Below, piece after piece: positions 1 to 9,304 of a stretch of 64,000 nucleotides of DNA. The position numbers were made by a program, and so were the translations under genes. The DNA is taken from positions 620,001-684,000 of the forward strand of contig NZ_FNAJ01000003.1 of NCBI RefSeq assembly GCF_900101905.1, given 5' to 3'. Position 1 is the stretch's first letter; each line of letters starts with the position of its first letter. This DNA comes from Myxococcus virescens. GTDB taxonomy: Bacteria; Myxococcota; Myxococcia; Myxococcales; Myxococcaceae. The notes beneath the pieces are model-generated. The model saw nothing but the letters and a program-made list of their open reading frames with translations, was not told the origin of the DNA and did not search any database.

Positions 1-986
1 TCGCCTGTTCGCTGCTGGCCACAGCCCCCACGGCGCGTTTTCCCAAAGGCACCGCGCGCATGGACGTGGGACCCGCGCCGCATGACCTGCCGGACTGGAA
101 TGTCCAGCGCTGCGCGGAATGCCACGCCGTCCAGGTGGACGCCTGGCGACACAGCGGGCACGCCACGGCCCGCACGGATGACGTCTTCCAGGTCGCGTTG
201 ACCGAGGACCGGCCCGGCTGGTGTGTGCAATGTCACGCGCCGCTCGCCCGGAACCTGGAGCGGGGCCCGCTCCCCAAGGACAGCCCTCCCGAGGAGCGCG
301 GTGTCACCTGCGCCGGCTGCCATGCCCCCACGGGCAACGAAGGCCAGACGCCCGGAATGCCCTGCGCGGGCTGTCATCAGTTCGGCTTCCCCGTGCTGAC
401 GAGCGCGGGCCAGCGGGTGCGGCTTTCCTCCACGCAGCTTCAACAGGACACAGTGGGAGAGTGGCGCCGCTGGCAGACCCAGAGCGGTGACACGCGCCAT
501 TGCACGACCTGCCACATGCCCCAGGGAGACCACGGCTTCGGAGGCACGCGGCGCACCGAGTCCCTCAAGGCCGCGCTCCGGGTGGAACAGGCGGGCGCGT
601 CACTCCGCGTCTCCACACACGAGGTGGGCCATGCCTTTCCCTCGGGTGACGTCATGCGCTGGGTGAGCGTGGAAGTCTCCGAGGGCCCCCTCTTCGAAAC
701 CTCCCGCACCGTGGCCACGTTCGGCCGCAGCCTGGAGGTCCGGGAATGGCCCCACGAGCCCCTGCCCCACCTGGGCGCGGTGGAGGACACGCGCTTGCTG
801 CCTGGAGAGACACGCCAGGTGCCGCTCCCCAAGGGGGCCCGGTACGCGCGCGTCGTCTACCACCTCGTGTCCCGCGAGCAGGAAGACTCGGGGCTCTACC
901 CGCCGGGCCTGTCCCAGCTCGTGCTCTGGGCCGAGCCCCTTCAACCTTTTCCGCTGTCACACAGCCCGAAGGAACGCACGCCATGA
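1..986 (+). CDS. Multihaem cytochrome c family protein (5' end outside window)
   Basis: The frame is open from base 3, and the residues before the Met codon at 60 (ACSLLATAPTARF) look like the end of a signal peptide, so the true start probably lies upstream of the window. Five CXXCH haem-binding motifs are visible in the N-terminal half (CAECH, CVQCH, CAGCH twice, CTTCH), together with scattered His that could be distal ligands. This fits a periplasmic multihaem c-type cytochrome of the cytochrome c-554/NrfB-like group. The C-terminal 130 residues carry no haem motif and may be a beta-sandwich. The stop overlaps the next start (ATGA at 983-986), implying translational coupling. The redox partner is unknown. 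Confidence 0.85.
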   Translation, partial: ACSLLATAPTARFPKGTARMDVGPAPHDLPDWNVQRCAECHAVQVDAWRHSGHATARTDDVFQVALTEDRPGWCVQCHAPLARNLERGPLPKDSPPEERGVTCAGCHAPTGNEGQTPGMPCAGCHQFGFPVLTSAGQRVRLSSTQLQQDTVGEWRRWQTQSGDTRHCTTCHMPQGDHGFGGTRRTESLKAALRVEQAGASLRVSTHEVGHAFPSGDVMRWVSVEVSEGPLFETSRTVATFGRSLEVREWPHEPLPHLGAVEDTRLLPGETRQVPLPKGARYARVVYHLVSREQEDSGLYPPGLSQLVLWAEPLQPFPLSHSPKERTP

Positions 987-2509
987 TTCTCCTGTCGCTC
1001 CTCCTCGCCGCGACACCGCCCGTCATGCTCGAACCCAATGCGGGCTCGGCGAACCGGCTGCATCCCCGCCGTGTGACGGCCTCCTCCTTCCTGGAGAACG
1101 GCTGGAACAAGCACGCCCAGAACTATCTGCCGCTCTACATCGCGGATGACGACCCGGCCACCGCCTGGGTGGAAGGCGCCAAGGGCCGCGGCGAGGGCGA
1201 GGCCATTGAATGGTGGGGACCGGAGCTGTCGCGCGCGAAGACCTACCGCCTGTTCCTTCGCAATGGCTTCCAGAAGTCCGAAAAGCTCTTCCGCGCCAAC
1301 GCCCGGCCTCGCAAGGTGAAGCTGGAGCCGCTGGTCCAGGGAGAGACGGGCCCCCAGGCGACGGGCACCGCGCTGGAGATGGAGCTGAAGGACGTCCTCG
1401 GCTGGCAGGAAGTCCGCCTGCCCGTTCCGAACAAGGTCCACGGCGTGCGGCTCACGCTCGTCTCCACCTATCCCGGGACGTCCTACGACGACACCTGCCT
1501 CAGTGACTTCCGCGTGTACGTGGAGGGGGAAGACCCCTACAAGCCGGAGGCCGAGGCCGCGGCCTTCGAGCAGGTCCGCGCCTTCGCGCTCGAGCGGAAG
1601 CAGGCCGCTGCCCGCGGCGGAAGCGCCGCCAAGATGGAGTGGGCGCCCCGCTACGAGGTGGAGACGCTGCTCACGCTGGAGCGCTCATACGAGGAGGGTG
1701 AGCCTCCGCGGGGAAATACCTACGCCGTCGGACTGCTCTCCACGGTTCCGGTGAAGGACAGCTACAAGTCGGCGCTGGACCGCGCGAAGAAGGTGGCCGA
1801 GCTCTTCGACCGCGCGAGCCTCGACTACGAGGGCCAGGACTCCGAGGCGCGCGCGAAGTGGACACGCGTCAAGCCGGCGCAGCTCAAGGCCCAGACGGCC
1901 TCGGCGCGCACGGCCCTGTCCGCCATGGAGAGCGACGGCATCGTGCGCGTCGCGGGGCTGCTCCACCTGGGAGACGCGTCCTTCTTCGAGGCGGATGCCA
2001 GCCAGGCGCAGATGCTGGCGAGCATCGAGAAGCTGGACAAGAAGGAGGCCCAACAGACCAAGGCCTGCATCAGCAAGTGTGAGAAGCGCCGCGCGGGGAC
2101 CCGCGAGGACAGCTACGACTGCTCCTGCGTGGGCGAGTGCATGGGCTGCGGCGACCCCAGCCTCCCCGCGGCAGAGAAGCTCAAACACCAGCTCACCGGC
2201 GGCGACTTCCTCCTGGGCTCACTTGCCCGCCCCACGGCGTTCCTGCGTGGCAAGTCCGAGCTCTCCGGGAGCCGTGAGTCCTGGTACGCCTTCCGTCAGA
2301 CGCTCGTCACCTACGCGGGCGAGAAAGCCGATGTCGTTCTTACGAACGACCAGACAGACATGATGATGGAGGGCACCGTCTCCCTGCGCATCCATGTCAT
2401 CGACTGGGGCGAGACGAACGGCAAGGCGAGCCCGACCGCCATCACCAGCTTCCTCGTCTCCGAGACCCGGGTCCAGGTGCTGCGCTACCGCCCGGCGCCT
2501 CGGGCCTGA
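983..2509 (+). CDS. Exported protein with NADase-type glycan-binding (discoidin-like) domain
   Basis: 508 aa. I chose the ATG at 983 because it overlaps the upstream stop (ATGA) and is followed at once by a hydrophobic signal peptide (MILLSLLLAATPP). Residues about 25-165 match the discoidin-like pattern seen in NADase-type glycan-binding and F5/8C-like domains: SSFLENG, DDDPATAWVEG, a Gly-rich GEGEAIEW strand and a late Arg-rich segment. Around residues 360-390 there is a Cys-rich insertion (eight Cys in about 30 residues) that could form disulfides or bind metal. The rest is not recognised. Its coupling to the multihaem cytochrome suggests a shared envelope role; that is inference. Confidence 0.7.
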   Translation: MILLSLLLAATPPVMLEPNAGSANRLHPRRVTASSFLENGWNKHAQNYLPLYIADDDPATAWVEGAKGRGEGEAIEWWGPELSRAKTYRLFLRNGFQKSEKLFRANARPRKVKLEPLVQGETGPQATGTALEMELKDVLGWQEVRLPVPNKVHGVRLTLVSTYPGTSYDDTCLSDFRVYVEGEDPYKPEAEAAAFEQVRAFALERKQAAARGGSAAKMEWAPRYEVETLLTLERSYEEGEPPRGNTYAVGLLSTVPVKDSYKSALDRAKKVAELFDRASLDYEGQDSEARAKWTRVKPAQLKAQTASARTALSAMESDGIVRVAGLLHLGDASFFEADASQAQMLASIEKLDKKEAQQTKACISKCEKRRAGTREDSYDCSCVGECMGCGDPSLPAAEKLKHQLTGGDFLLGSLARPTAFLRGKSELSGSRESWYAFRQTLVTYAGEKADVVLTNDQTDMMMEGTVSLRIHVIDWGETNGKASPTAITSFLVSETRVQVLRYRPAPRA

Positions 2510-2587
2510 GCCGCCTCAGCGTATCAACGTACACGGCGGACCCGGCAACCCTGTCCGGCTCCGCCGTGTGCGCTTCAGCCCCCGTGC

Positions 2588-3214
2588 TCAGGGCTGCTTC
2601 TGGAGCTGCACCGTCAGCGACGTCATGCCGCCGGAGGCTCCGAACGTGACGGTGCCCGCGGCGAAGTGCTGCTCGGTGAAGCGCGTGCCCAGGACTTCGG
2701 TGATGGTGTCGTCGGACGCCAGGTCCTCGTCCCAGAGGCGGAAGGCCCACTGCTCCGCCATCAACTGGCTCGCTCGCGCCGTACACCCGCCCGTGGTCCA
2801 CGCTGGCGTGTAGCTCTGCACCACGTCCGAGATGAACACGGACGTGCCTCCCGGGCAGGCCATCTCGACGAACACGTCCGGCGGTGAGCTGTCGGCGTCC
2901 CACGCCGAGCCATTGTTGGTGGTGGCAATCTGGGCGGAGACGGGCTGGACGCGCCAGACACCCTCCGGGTCCACGCCGCAGGTCTGGTCCGCCTTGCACA
3001 CCTGCGCGGTGCCACACGCCCGACACGTGGCCCCTGCCTTGCCGCACGCGGAGGTCGACGTCCCCGTCTGACAGACATTGTTGAAGCAGCAGCCCGCGCA
3101 GTTCGAGGCATCACACTGCACCTTCTGCGGCGTGCCATCAGGATTGTTGTCATCGCCACCACAGCCAACGAAGGTGGACAGGGCCAGCGCCGCGACCATC
3201 GCAATCCGGAACAT
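2588..3214 (-). CDS. Cys-rich lipoprotein, uncharacterised
   Basis: 208 aa. The chosen start (MFRIAMVAALALSTFVGC) gives a type II signal peptide with a lipobox Cys followed by GGDDNN, the acidic linker common in myxobacterial lipoproteins. Residues about 35-80 are rich in Cys (roughly ten, as CDASNCAGCC, CRACG, TCG), resembling small EGF-like or MYXO-type repeats, probably disulfide-bonded. The C-terminal 120 residues look like a beta-rich domain of unknown role. The open frame continues upstream but without signal-peptide character. Located at the cell envelope by prediction; function unknown. Confidence 0.7.
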   Translation of the reverse strand: MFRIAMVAALALSTFVGCGGDDNNPDGTPQKVQCDASNCAGCCFNNVCQTGTSTSACGKAGATCRACGTAQVCKADQTCGVDPEGVWRVQPVSAQIATTNNGSAWDADSSPPDVFVEMACPGGTSVFISDVVQSYTPAWTTGGCTARASQLMAEQWAFRLWDEDLASDDTITEVLGTRFTEQHFAAGTVTFGASGGMTSLTVQLQKQP

Positions 3215-3285
3215 GTTCTCTCGCTTGGAAATCGAGTGAATGTGCAGCTCGACGCGAAAGATGTTCCGGAGCGGGCGGCGTGTAT

Positions 3286-3759
3286 CTACCCCCTGGGTGG
3301 TAGGCGAGCCACGGCCTGCCGGGGCGTGAGGATGGCGAAAGACAGGCCCGTACGGTCCGCCATGGACAACACCCGCTTGTCCTTGCTCACCAGCCACGCC
3401 GCTCCGGCTCGCGCGGCCAGGCTCAAGAACTTCTGGTCGTCCCGGTCCCGGCAGCGGGGCAATGACGGCGTGGGCACGGACTCGGCGGACGGCGCCATGT
3501 GGACCTGGGCCCGGTAGCGCTCGAACGCAGCGGTCCGATGGGGCGCCCCCAGGCCGGGTTGAAAGTTGCGCGAGGCCAGCACGTAGCCCAGCTCCGCCAG
3601 CGTGTCCGCGTCCGTCCAGGCCGTCAGCGTCCCCGCCGCCAGGGCCTCGGCCAGCGGGCGTGTGTAGGGGTCATCGAACACGAAAAGGTCCAGGACCACG
3701 TTGGTATCCAGGACCACCGGCAGCGGTGTGAAGGGCATCAGGTGTTCCAATCCGGCCAT
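3286..3759 (-). CDS. PIN-domain protein, putative toxin-type ribonuclease
   Basis: 157 aa. The ATG at 3759 sits five bases after a perfect AGGAGG, which decides the start; an in-frame ATG at 3762 is the alternative. The PIN fold is seen in VVLDTNVVLDLFVF (Asp18 with Asn20), the middle acidic residue around Glu56, and a C-terminal DRDDQ plus SKDKR pair, the usual Mg2+-binding carboxylates of VapC-like RNases. It resembles the group annotated as putative PIN-family toxins. No antitoxin gene flanks it: the neighbours are a divergent DEAD-box helicase 85 bp away and a lipoprotein. It may be a solitary RNase rather than half of a toxin-antitoxin pair. Confidence 0.75.
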   Translation of the reverse strand: MAGLEHLMPFTPLPVVLDTNVVLDLFVFDDPYTRPLAEALAAGTLTAWTDADTLAELGYVLASRNFQPGLGAPHRTAAFERYRAQVHMAPSAESVPTPSLPRCRDRDDQKFLSLAARAGAAWLVSKDKRVLSMADRTGLSFAILTPRQAVARLPPRG

Positions 3760-3844
3760 CATGCCCTCCTGGCGGGCGGGAATCACGGTGCCTGCCCCGT
3801 GAGGCCCTTTCCCACGAGGCCTCGCGACGTGGTACCCCCAAGCC

Positions 3845-5101
3845 GTGAGCGACACCTTCGACAATCTGGGCCTCTCGCGGGAGACGCTGGGCGCCCTGCG
3901 CCGCGCGCGTTTCACGCAGCCCACGCCCATCCAGCAGCAGGCCATCCCTCCAGCGCTCGCCGGGAGGGATGTCATCGGCTGCGCGGCCACCGGAACGGGC
4001 AAGACGGCCGCGTATGTCCTCCCCCTGGTGGAACGGCTCGCGGGGAAGAAGGGCACGCTCGCGCTGGTGCTGGCCCCCACGCGTGAGCTGGTCCAGCAAA
4101 TCGCGGAGCCGGTGCGCTTCTTCGCGGAGCCCCGCCGCCTCACGCACGCCACCGTCATTGGCGGTGAGGACATGGGCGCGCAGGTCAATACCCTGAAGAC
4201 GCTGCCTTCCTTCGTCATCGCCACGCCCGGACGGCTGGTGGACCTGATGGAGAACACCGCCATCCGCTTCCCGCACCTGGAAGCGCTCGTGCTGGATGAA
4301 GCGGACCGGATGCTCGACATGGGCTTCCTGCCGCAGCTCGAACGCATCGTCGCCCACCTGCCTCGCCGCCGGCAGACGCTGCTGTTCTCCGCGACGCTCG
4401 GGCCCGACGTCACCCGCTTCGCCAAGAGCCGGCTGTACAAGCCCGTGCGCCTGGAGGTCACCCGCAGCGGCACGCCCGCCGAGCGCGCCGAGCAACGGCT
4501 GTACTTCCTCCGGCCCGAGGAGAAGACGCCGCTGCTGCTCACCCTGCTGGCCCAGGACTCGGCGACGGCGCTGGTGTTCACCCGAGCGAAGGAGCGCGTG
4601 GACAAGGTCCAGCGGGCGCTCCAGCGCGCGGGACACCGGACCGCGGTGCTGCACGCGGACCGCACGCAGAACCAGCGCAAGCAGGCCATGGAGGGCTTCC
4701 GGAACGGCACCTACCGCTGCCTCGTGGCCACCGACATCGCGGCGCGCGGGCTCGACGTGGAGGACGTGGGCCACGTCATCAACTACGACCTGCCCCATGC
4801 ACCCGAGGACTACGTGCACCGCATCGGCCGCACGGCTCGGGCCGCCGCCAGCGGTGTCGCCTCGACCTTCGCCACCACGCGCGAGGGGCAGGTCATCACG
4901 CGCATCGAGCACCTGATGCGCTCGGAGATTCCCCGCGTCCAGGTGCCGCGCGAGGACCCCGTCTTCAAGGAGGCCTGGGAGGCCTTCCTCGCCGCGCAGA
5001 AGGACCCGGGCCCTCCGCAGAAGGACCACGGGCAGTCGAAGCGCGCGCCAGACCAGACACCGGGGCGGCACGCGCGCTCGCACGGCAAGCGCCGCTCGTA
5101 G
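3845..5101 (+). CDS. DEAD-box ATP-dependent RNA helicase (RhlE-like)
   Basis: 418 aa from a GTG start. All core motifs are present: Q motif (FTQPTPIQQQAIP, residues 23-35), Walker A ATGTGKT (48-54), PTREL (78-82), DEAD (151-154) followed by RMLDMGF, SAT (182-184), and late motifs ATDIAARGLD and HRIGRTAR. It unwinds RNA duplexes and remodels RNPs in the cytoplasm, with likely roles in ribosome assembly, mRNA decay or cold adaptation. The tail after about residue 370 is short, basic and polar (GPPQKDHGQSKR), as in RhlE/SrmB proteins. The paralogue cannot be fixed without a phylogeny. Confidence 0.93.
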   Translation: MSDTFDNLGLSRETLGALRRARFTQPTPIQQQAIPPALAGRDVIGCAATGTGKTAAYVLPLVERLAGKKGTLALVLAPTRELVQQIAEPVRFFAEPRRLTHATVIGGEDMGAQVNTLKTLPSFVIATPGRLVDLMENTAIRFPHLEALVLDEADRMLDMGFLPQLERIVAHLPRRRQTLLFSATLGPDVTRFAKSRLYKPVRLEVTRSGTPAERAEQRLYFLRPEEKTPLLLTLLAQDSATALVFTRAKERVDKVQRALQRAGHRTAVLHADRTQNQRKQAMEGFRNGTYRCLVATDIAARGLDVEDVGHVINYDLPHAPEDYVHRIGRTARAAASGVASTFATTREGQVITRIEHLMRSEIPRVQVPREDPVFKEAWEAFLAAQKDPGPPQKDHGQSKRAPDQTPGRHARSHGKRRS

Positions 5102-5119
5102 GCGCGGAGCGGCCCTGCG

Positions 5120-6001
5120 TCAGGCCGGCGTGCCCGGCGCCTCGCGCGCGAGGGCCTCGCGGAAGAAGGCGCTGCCCTGCGCGAGCTTCGCCATATAGGG
5201 CCGCACGTCCTCGCGCGCCTCGCGGGAGAGCGCGGCGAACGGGATGACGTGCTCGTCCGGCACGTAGCGGAACGTCAGGTTGATGCGGCGGGTGCGGAAG
5301 TCCGGCAGCTCCGGGGCCAGCGTCTTGCCCGTGCGCGTGTCCACCCGCTGCACGCGGTGGAACGTCTGGTCCTTCCAGCGCGCGCCGCCGAAGAGCTGGA
5401 GCGAGCCGTCATCCAGCCACTGCTCCAGCACCACCGCGTCACGTTCGCCTGGGCGGGAGGACGTGACGAACTGGATGAGGGCACGCTCACCGAAGGACAG
5501 CGAGGCCACGGGGCCCGGCTCGAAGTCCTTGTGCTCGCCCACTCGGGCGGTGTCCACCCAGCGCCCGTCCTCCAACCGGCTCCCGTAGAAGTTCACCAGG
5601 CAGGTGTTGAGGTGCCAGCGGGGAGGCATGTCCGGTCCGCGGTACATCCGCCGCGCCAGCTCCTCGATTTTCGTCACCTGGCGCTGGAGCACCGCCGGAA
5701 AGGGCTCGGCCTGGACGCACCGGTTCAGGATGCCCTTGGGCGGGTGGTAGTAGTCGAGACACGCGAACTGCCAGTTGCCGAGCCAGTACACCGGCCGCAG
5801 CAGCCGCCGCTGGGACTGCCCCGGTGGCGGGGGGAAGTGCTTGGAGTAGCGCTCTTCCCACAGCGGGTGGAGCGTCGCGAGCCAGCTCAGGGTCTCCGCG
5901 CGGTCGGCGGCGGACATGAAGCTCGCGTTGTAGTGGTGGCCGGGGGAGCGCTGACGGGCCTTGTGGGCCAGCGAGCGGCCCTTGTGCGGTGAAAACGCCA
6001 T
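5120..6001 (-). CDS. 2-oxoglutarate/Fe(II) oxygenase, AlkB-like
   Basis: 293 aa from the ATG at 6001; a later Met (MSAADRAETLSW) is a possible alternative. The C-terminal half carries the AlkB-type double-stranded beta-helix signature: HKDFEPG (H-x-D iron ligands), a distal His in FHRVQRV, and RRINLTFRYV with the Arg expected to bind 2-oxoglutarate. The segment YWLGNWQFACLDYY fits the N-terminal substrate lid of AlkB-like enzymes. Members demethylate nucleic acids or hydroxylate proteins; the substrate here cannot be assigned. It converges on the helicase, 18 bp from its stop. Confidence 0.75.
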   Translation of the reverse strand: MAFSPHKGRSLAHKARQRSPGHHYNASFMSAADRAETLSWLATLHPLWEERYSKHFPPPPGQSQRRLLRPVYWLGNWQFACLDYYHPPKGILNRCVQAEPFPAVLQRQVTKIEELARRMYRGPDMPPRWHLNTCLVNFYGSRLEDGRWVDTARVGEHKDFEPGPVASLSFGERALIQFVTSSRPGERDAVVLEQWLDDGSLQLFGGARWKDQTFHRVQRVDTRTGKTLAPELPDFRTRRINLTFRYVPDEHVIPFAALSREAREDVRPYMAKLAQGSAFFREALAREAPGTPA

Positions 6002-6097
6002 GGACGGCCCGTGCCTACCACACTCCGGAACGAACGAGCCCCGTGTCACCCCATGGGAGACACGGGGCCCAAGCCTGCATGGCCGGTGGAGGACAGG

Positions 6098-7852
6098 TCA
6101 GCGGCCGTGAGTGATGCCCGCGGCGCCCTCGCCCTTCTCGCGCGTCGGTACGACGGTGGGCTCCATGGCCGGAGCCGGGCTGGACGCAGCGGTCTGCTCC
6201 GCCGGAGCCACCTTGGCGGAAGCGGGCTGCGCCACCGCGGTCTCCGTGGTGGCAGGCGTCGTCGCCGCGGCCCCTTCCGCCGCGGCGGGGACCACCGTCG
6301 ACGCCACGTTGACGGCGTTCGCGGGATTCACCGTCGAAGCCACATTGATGGATGTCCCTCCAGCAGGCTTCACCGCAGCCACGTCCAGAGCCCCACCGGC
6401 CGCGGGCTTCACCACAGCCGCATCCACGGAGTTCCCCACAGCCGACGTCACCACCGGAGCCGACTCCGCCACGGGAGCGGAGGACAACACAGTCGATGCC
6501 GCCTCGACGGAGGCCGCGCCCACCGCGGGAACGACGGTGGCCGCCTCCCGCGCCACGGCGCCCTCGGTCCGAACACACCCATTCTCCGCCTTCGCCACGG
6601 GAGCGGCGGCAACCATCGCCGGCGCCACCACGTTCGGCGGCAGGCGCCGGGTGGGCAGCACGAGCGGCGGCGGCACCGGGCAGTGCGTGCAGGGCCCGCG
6701 CAGGGGCACGGACAGCCGGTTCCCCGCGCGCAGGAAGTTGTTCTTCATCCGGTTGGCCTTCTTGATCATCGCCACCGACGACCCGTACCTGAGCGCGATG
6801 CCGCCCAGCGTGTCACCGTTCCGGATGCGGTGCGTCGTCACGTTGTGCTCCGGCTGGAGCGCCAGGAACGGCTGCACCCGGCGGCCCAGCTCCTGGGCAC
6901 GCGGGTTGTGGAAGCGGATGTGGAAGTGGTCGCGGTGGCCGCGGGCATGCCGGACGATGCCCGTGGGGCCGTCATTGAAAATCGAGTCCAACCACGCCTT
7001 GTCCTCGCCCGCGCGCACGGCGTGGTCGTAGATGACCTTCCGCACGCGACGGTCGACGAGAATCATCTGCACGTCCGTCTTCACGAGCACCGAGCGGATG
7101 AACTCCCAGTTCATGCGCACGTCGATGACGTGCTCGCGCGCGCGGGTCCGGATGGGGTCCACCGTCGGGTAGTAGAAGCCCACGTCCACGTCACGGCCGT
7201 TCTGGTGGCTCTTGTGAGGGCGCATGTAGCCGCCCTCCTTGTGGCTCATCCCATTGACCCGCAGCGGAGGCGCGTTCGGGAAGCGGGCGCGCACGTCGCG
7301 GATGGCGTCGGCCAGGTAGTTGACGGTCTCCTCGGTGGCCCAGGCGCCCGCGGGCGTGACGACGATCCAGTCCTCCCCCTGGGGGAACTGCTTGGCGTTC
7401 ACCAGCCGGCCGCTGTGCGCGAAGCCCACGGCCATGGAGCCCAGCGAGGCAATCTCGTCCTTCCACCGCCGCGCCAGCTCCTCATCGGAGATGTCAGCCG
7501 TGTAGAGCGGCCCTGTCGAAGCGGCGCCCGCGGCCACGGCGTCCGGCGTCTCCTTCTCGCCGTCGTCGCCCTCGCCCTCGGCCAGCTCCTCCTCCTCGGA
7601 CTCCAGGTCCTCCGCGCTCAACGCACAGTCATCCGCGGTGGACGTGGGCGCGGAAGCAGCCTCCGCCACCGGGGCCACCGGCTCGGTGGCGGAAGCGGAC
7701 GCCAGCGGAGGAGCCTCGGGTAGCGGCTCGGCGGCGGCCCCAGGGACGGAGTCCTGGGCACGCACGGCGGCGGCCGGCGCAGTGCCAGCGTGGGGTGAGA
7801 TACGCGCGGCACAGCCGGCGCAAACGAGGAGGAGCCAGATTGGGTAACGCAC
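6098..7852 (-). CDS. Penicillin-insensitive murein endopeptidase (M74) with LysM domain
   Basis: About 584 aa if started at the GTG at 7852, which places a short signal peptide with a Cys (WLLLVCAGC) at the N-terminus; an ATG at 7894 would add 14 residues. After an Ala/Pro/Glu-rich linker comes the MepA-like LAS-peptidase domain (about 120-325) with zinc-site motifs HQNGRDVDVGF and HFHIRFH. A LysM domain (about 340-385, GDTLGGIALRYGSS) binds peptidoglycan. The last 190 residues are low-complexity Ala/Val/Thr/Pro, probably a disordered cell-wall spacer. It should cut peptide cross-links in murein; possible roles are growth, sporulation or predation. Confidence 0.88.
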   Translation of the reverse strand: MRYPIWLLLVCAGCAARISPHAGTAPAAAVRAQDSVPGAAAEPLPEAPPLASASATEPVAPVAEAASAPTSTADDCALSAEDLESEEEELAEGEGDDGEKETPDAVAAGAASTGPLYTADISDEELARRWKDEIASLGSMAVGFAHSGRLVNAKQFPQGEDWIVVTPAGAWATEETVNYLADAIRDVRARFPNAPPLRVNGMSHKEGGYMRPHKSHQNGRDVDVGFYYPTVDPIRTRAREHVIDVRMNWEFIRSVLVKTDVQMILVDRRVRKVIYDHAVRAGEDKAWLDSIFNDGPTGIVRHARGHRDHFHIRFHNPRAQELGRRVQPFLALQPEHNVTTHRIRNGDTLGGIALRYGSSVAMIKKANRMKNNFLRAGNRLSVPLRGPCTHCPVPPPLVLPTRRLPPNVVAPAMVAAAPVAKAENGCVRTEGAVAREAATVVPAVGAASVEAASTVLSSAPVAESAPVVTSAVGNSVDAAVVKPAAGGALDVAAVKPAGGTSINVASTVNPANAVNVASTVVPAAAEGAAATTPATTETAVAQPASAKVAPAEQTAASSPAPAMEPTVVPTREKGEGAAGITHGR

Positions 7853-8001
7853 CGGGCCGGAGGATGGCCCGGAATCCCGCTGGGCACAAAGCACCGTCCG
7901 GGAATTCTGGCCGCCCCCGGCGCTGGAAAGCGCTCCGAGAGCGGCCCTCTCGTACCTTCAGAGCGGACAGGCCCCCTGCCCGCCTGCCCACCAACAAGGC
8001 G

Positions 8002-8721
8002 CTACGGCGTGGGTTCGGCGTGTGCGACGTCCAGGGCGAGCTCAATCATCTCGTCGAACGTCGTCTGCCGCTCCTGCGGCGTGAGCTTCTCCCCGGTGAT
8101 GATGTGGTCCGACACCGTGAGCAACCCCAGCGCGCGGGCGCCCGACTCCGCGGCCACGCCGTAGAGGCCGGCGACCTCCATCTCGACGGCCAGGACCCCC
8201 ATCCGCGCCAGGGTGGCGTTGAGCTGCTCCTGCGGGTGGTAGAAGAGGTCGGAGGTGAAGACGGGGCCGGCGCGCACAGGCTTGTTGCGCCGCTCCGCCG
8301 CCTCCACGGCCCTGCGCGCGAGCGTGAAGTCCGCCACCGCGGCGAAGTCATGCCCCATCAGCCGCATCCGATTCACGTTGGAGTCCGTGCCGGCCCCCGT
8401 CGCGACGATGACCTCCCGGACCTTCACGTCGGTGCTCAGCGCGCCGCAGCTGCCCACGCGGATGAGCACGCGCACCCCATACGTCTTGATGAGCTCGGTG
8501 GCGTAGATGGAGATGGAGGGAACACCCATGCCGTGCCCCATCACCGACACGCGCCGGCCCCGGAAGGTCCCGGTGAAGCCGAGCATGTTGCGCACGGAGG
8601 TGACCTCGCGGGCACCTTCCAGGAAGCGGTCGGAGATGTAACGAGCGCGGAGCGGGTCGCCGGGCATGAGGACCACGTCAGCGAAGTCACCCGGGGCAGC
8701 GGAGATATGAGGAGTCGCCAT
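8002..8721 (-). CDS. deoD: Purine-nucleoside phosphorylase, DeoD type
   Basis: 239 aa, the same length as E. coli DeoD. It catalyses phosphorolysis of purine (deoxy)ribonucleosides to the base and (deoxy)ribose-1-phosphate in the cytosol, for salvage. Diagnostic segments: MPGDPLRA (phosphate loop), [33 protein letters not shown] (ribose-binding Glu) and TVSDH with the catalytic Asp. The start MATPHI matches the family N-terminus. The next gene on this strand lies only 20 bp away, so the two may be cotranscribed, though no functional link is obvious. Confidence 0.95.
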   Translation of the reverse strand: MATPHISAAPGDFADVVLMPGDPLRARYISDRFLEGAREVTSVRNMLGFTGTFRGRRVSVMGHGMGVPSISIYATELIKTYGVRVLIRVGSCGALSTDVKVREVIVATGAGTDSNVNRMRLMGHDFAAVADFTLARRAVEAAERRNKPVRAGPVFTSDLFYHPQEQLNATLARMGVLAVEMEVAGLYGVAAESGARALGLLTVSDHIITGEKLTPQERQTTFDEMIELALDVAHAEPTP

Positions 8722-8741
8722 GGGCGCACCATATACCGCGC

Positions 8742-9155
8742 TCAGGGCCCGGCCGCCCAGGCCACGTGGAAGTGGGCGTCCAGCGTGGCGCCGGGGAAGT
8801 TCGCCGGCAGCGGCGGGAAGGGCGCCGCCTTCTTCACGGCCGACAGCGCGGCGGCATCCCACGTCTTCGAACCAGACTCCGTGGACACGTCGGCGGAGAG
8901 GAGCTTGCCGTCCCGGCCAATCACGGCCCGGACCACCGTCTTCTTCCCCAGACCGGGAGTGCCCTTGGCCCCGGGTTGCCGCCACTTCCCCGCGACGCGC
9001 GAGTAGACCTTCTGCTGGTAGTCAGCGCTGGTCAGGTCCTGCTGGAAGAAGGCCTGGAGTTGCGGACTGCCCGCGGCGGCCAGGGCCATGGGCGCCAGGG
9101 CCAGGACGAGCACGGCGGCGAGCGCCAGGCGACCATTTCGGAACAGGGTTTCCAA
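8742..9155 (-). CDS. TonB-like C-terminal domain protein, exported
   Basis: 137 aa from a TTG at 9155, chosen because GAGG lies eight bases upstream and the next residues form a signal peptide or anchor ([17 protein letters not shown]). The open frame extends further upstream, but that part is not signal-like. Residues about 40-137 resemble the TonB/TolA C-terminal fold: YSRVAGKWR, a [13 protein letters not shown] strand, the [16 protein letters not shown] helix and a final FHVAW strand. There is no proline-rich periplasm-spanning region, so it is unlikely to be a canonical energy transducer. Myxobacteria carry many such TonB-C modules. Confidence 0.7.
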   Translation of the reverse strand: METLFRNGRLALAAVLVLALAPMALAAAGSPQLQAFFQQDLTSADYQQKVYSRVAGKWRQPGAKGTPGLGKKTVVRAVIGRDGKLLSADVSTESGSKTWDAAALSAVKKAAPFPPLPANFPGATLDAHFHVAWAAGP

Positions 9156-9304
9156 GAGCGTTCCCTCGTCAAGAAAAGGCCAATGGTAGTCAGCCAGCGT
9201 GCGCCCTCCAACGGGCCGGAGCCGGGCCCGGATGCGCGCGCCGCCGGGGATGAACACCCCATGCCCAGCACGAGGCTTCGTTGCCAGGAAGGGAGCTCGC
9301 GGCC

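Noticed and set aside
3286-3759. VapC of a vapBC toxin-antitoxin pair
   Set aside because: The PIN domain is sound, but no small antitoxin gene precedes or overlaps it within 85 bp on either side, so only a PIN-domain call is made.
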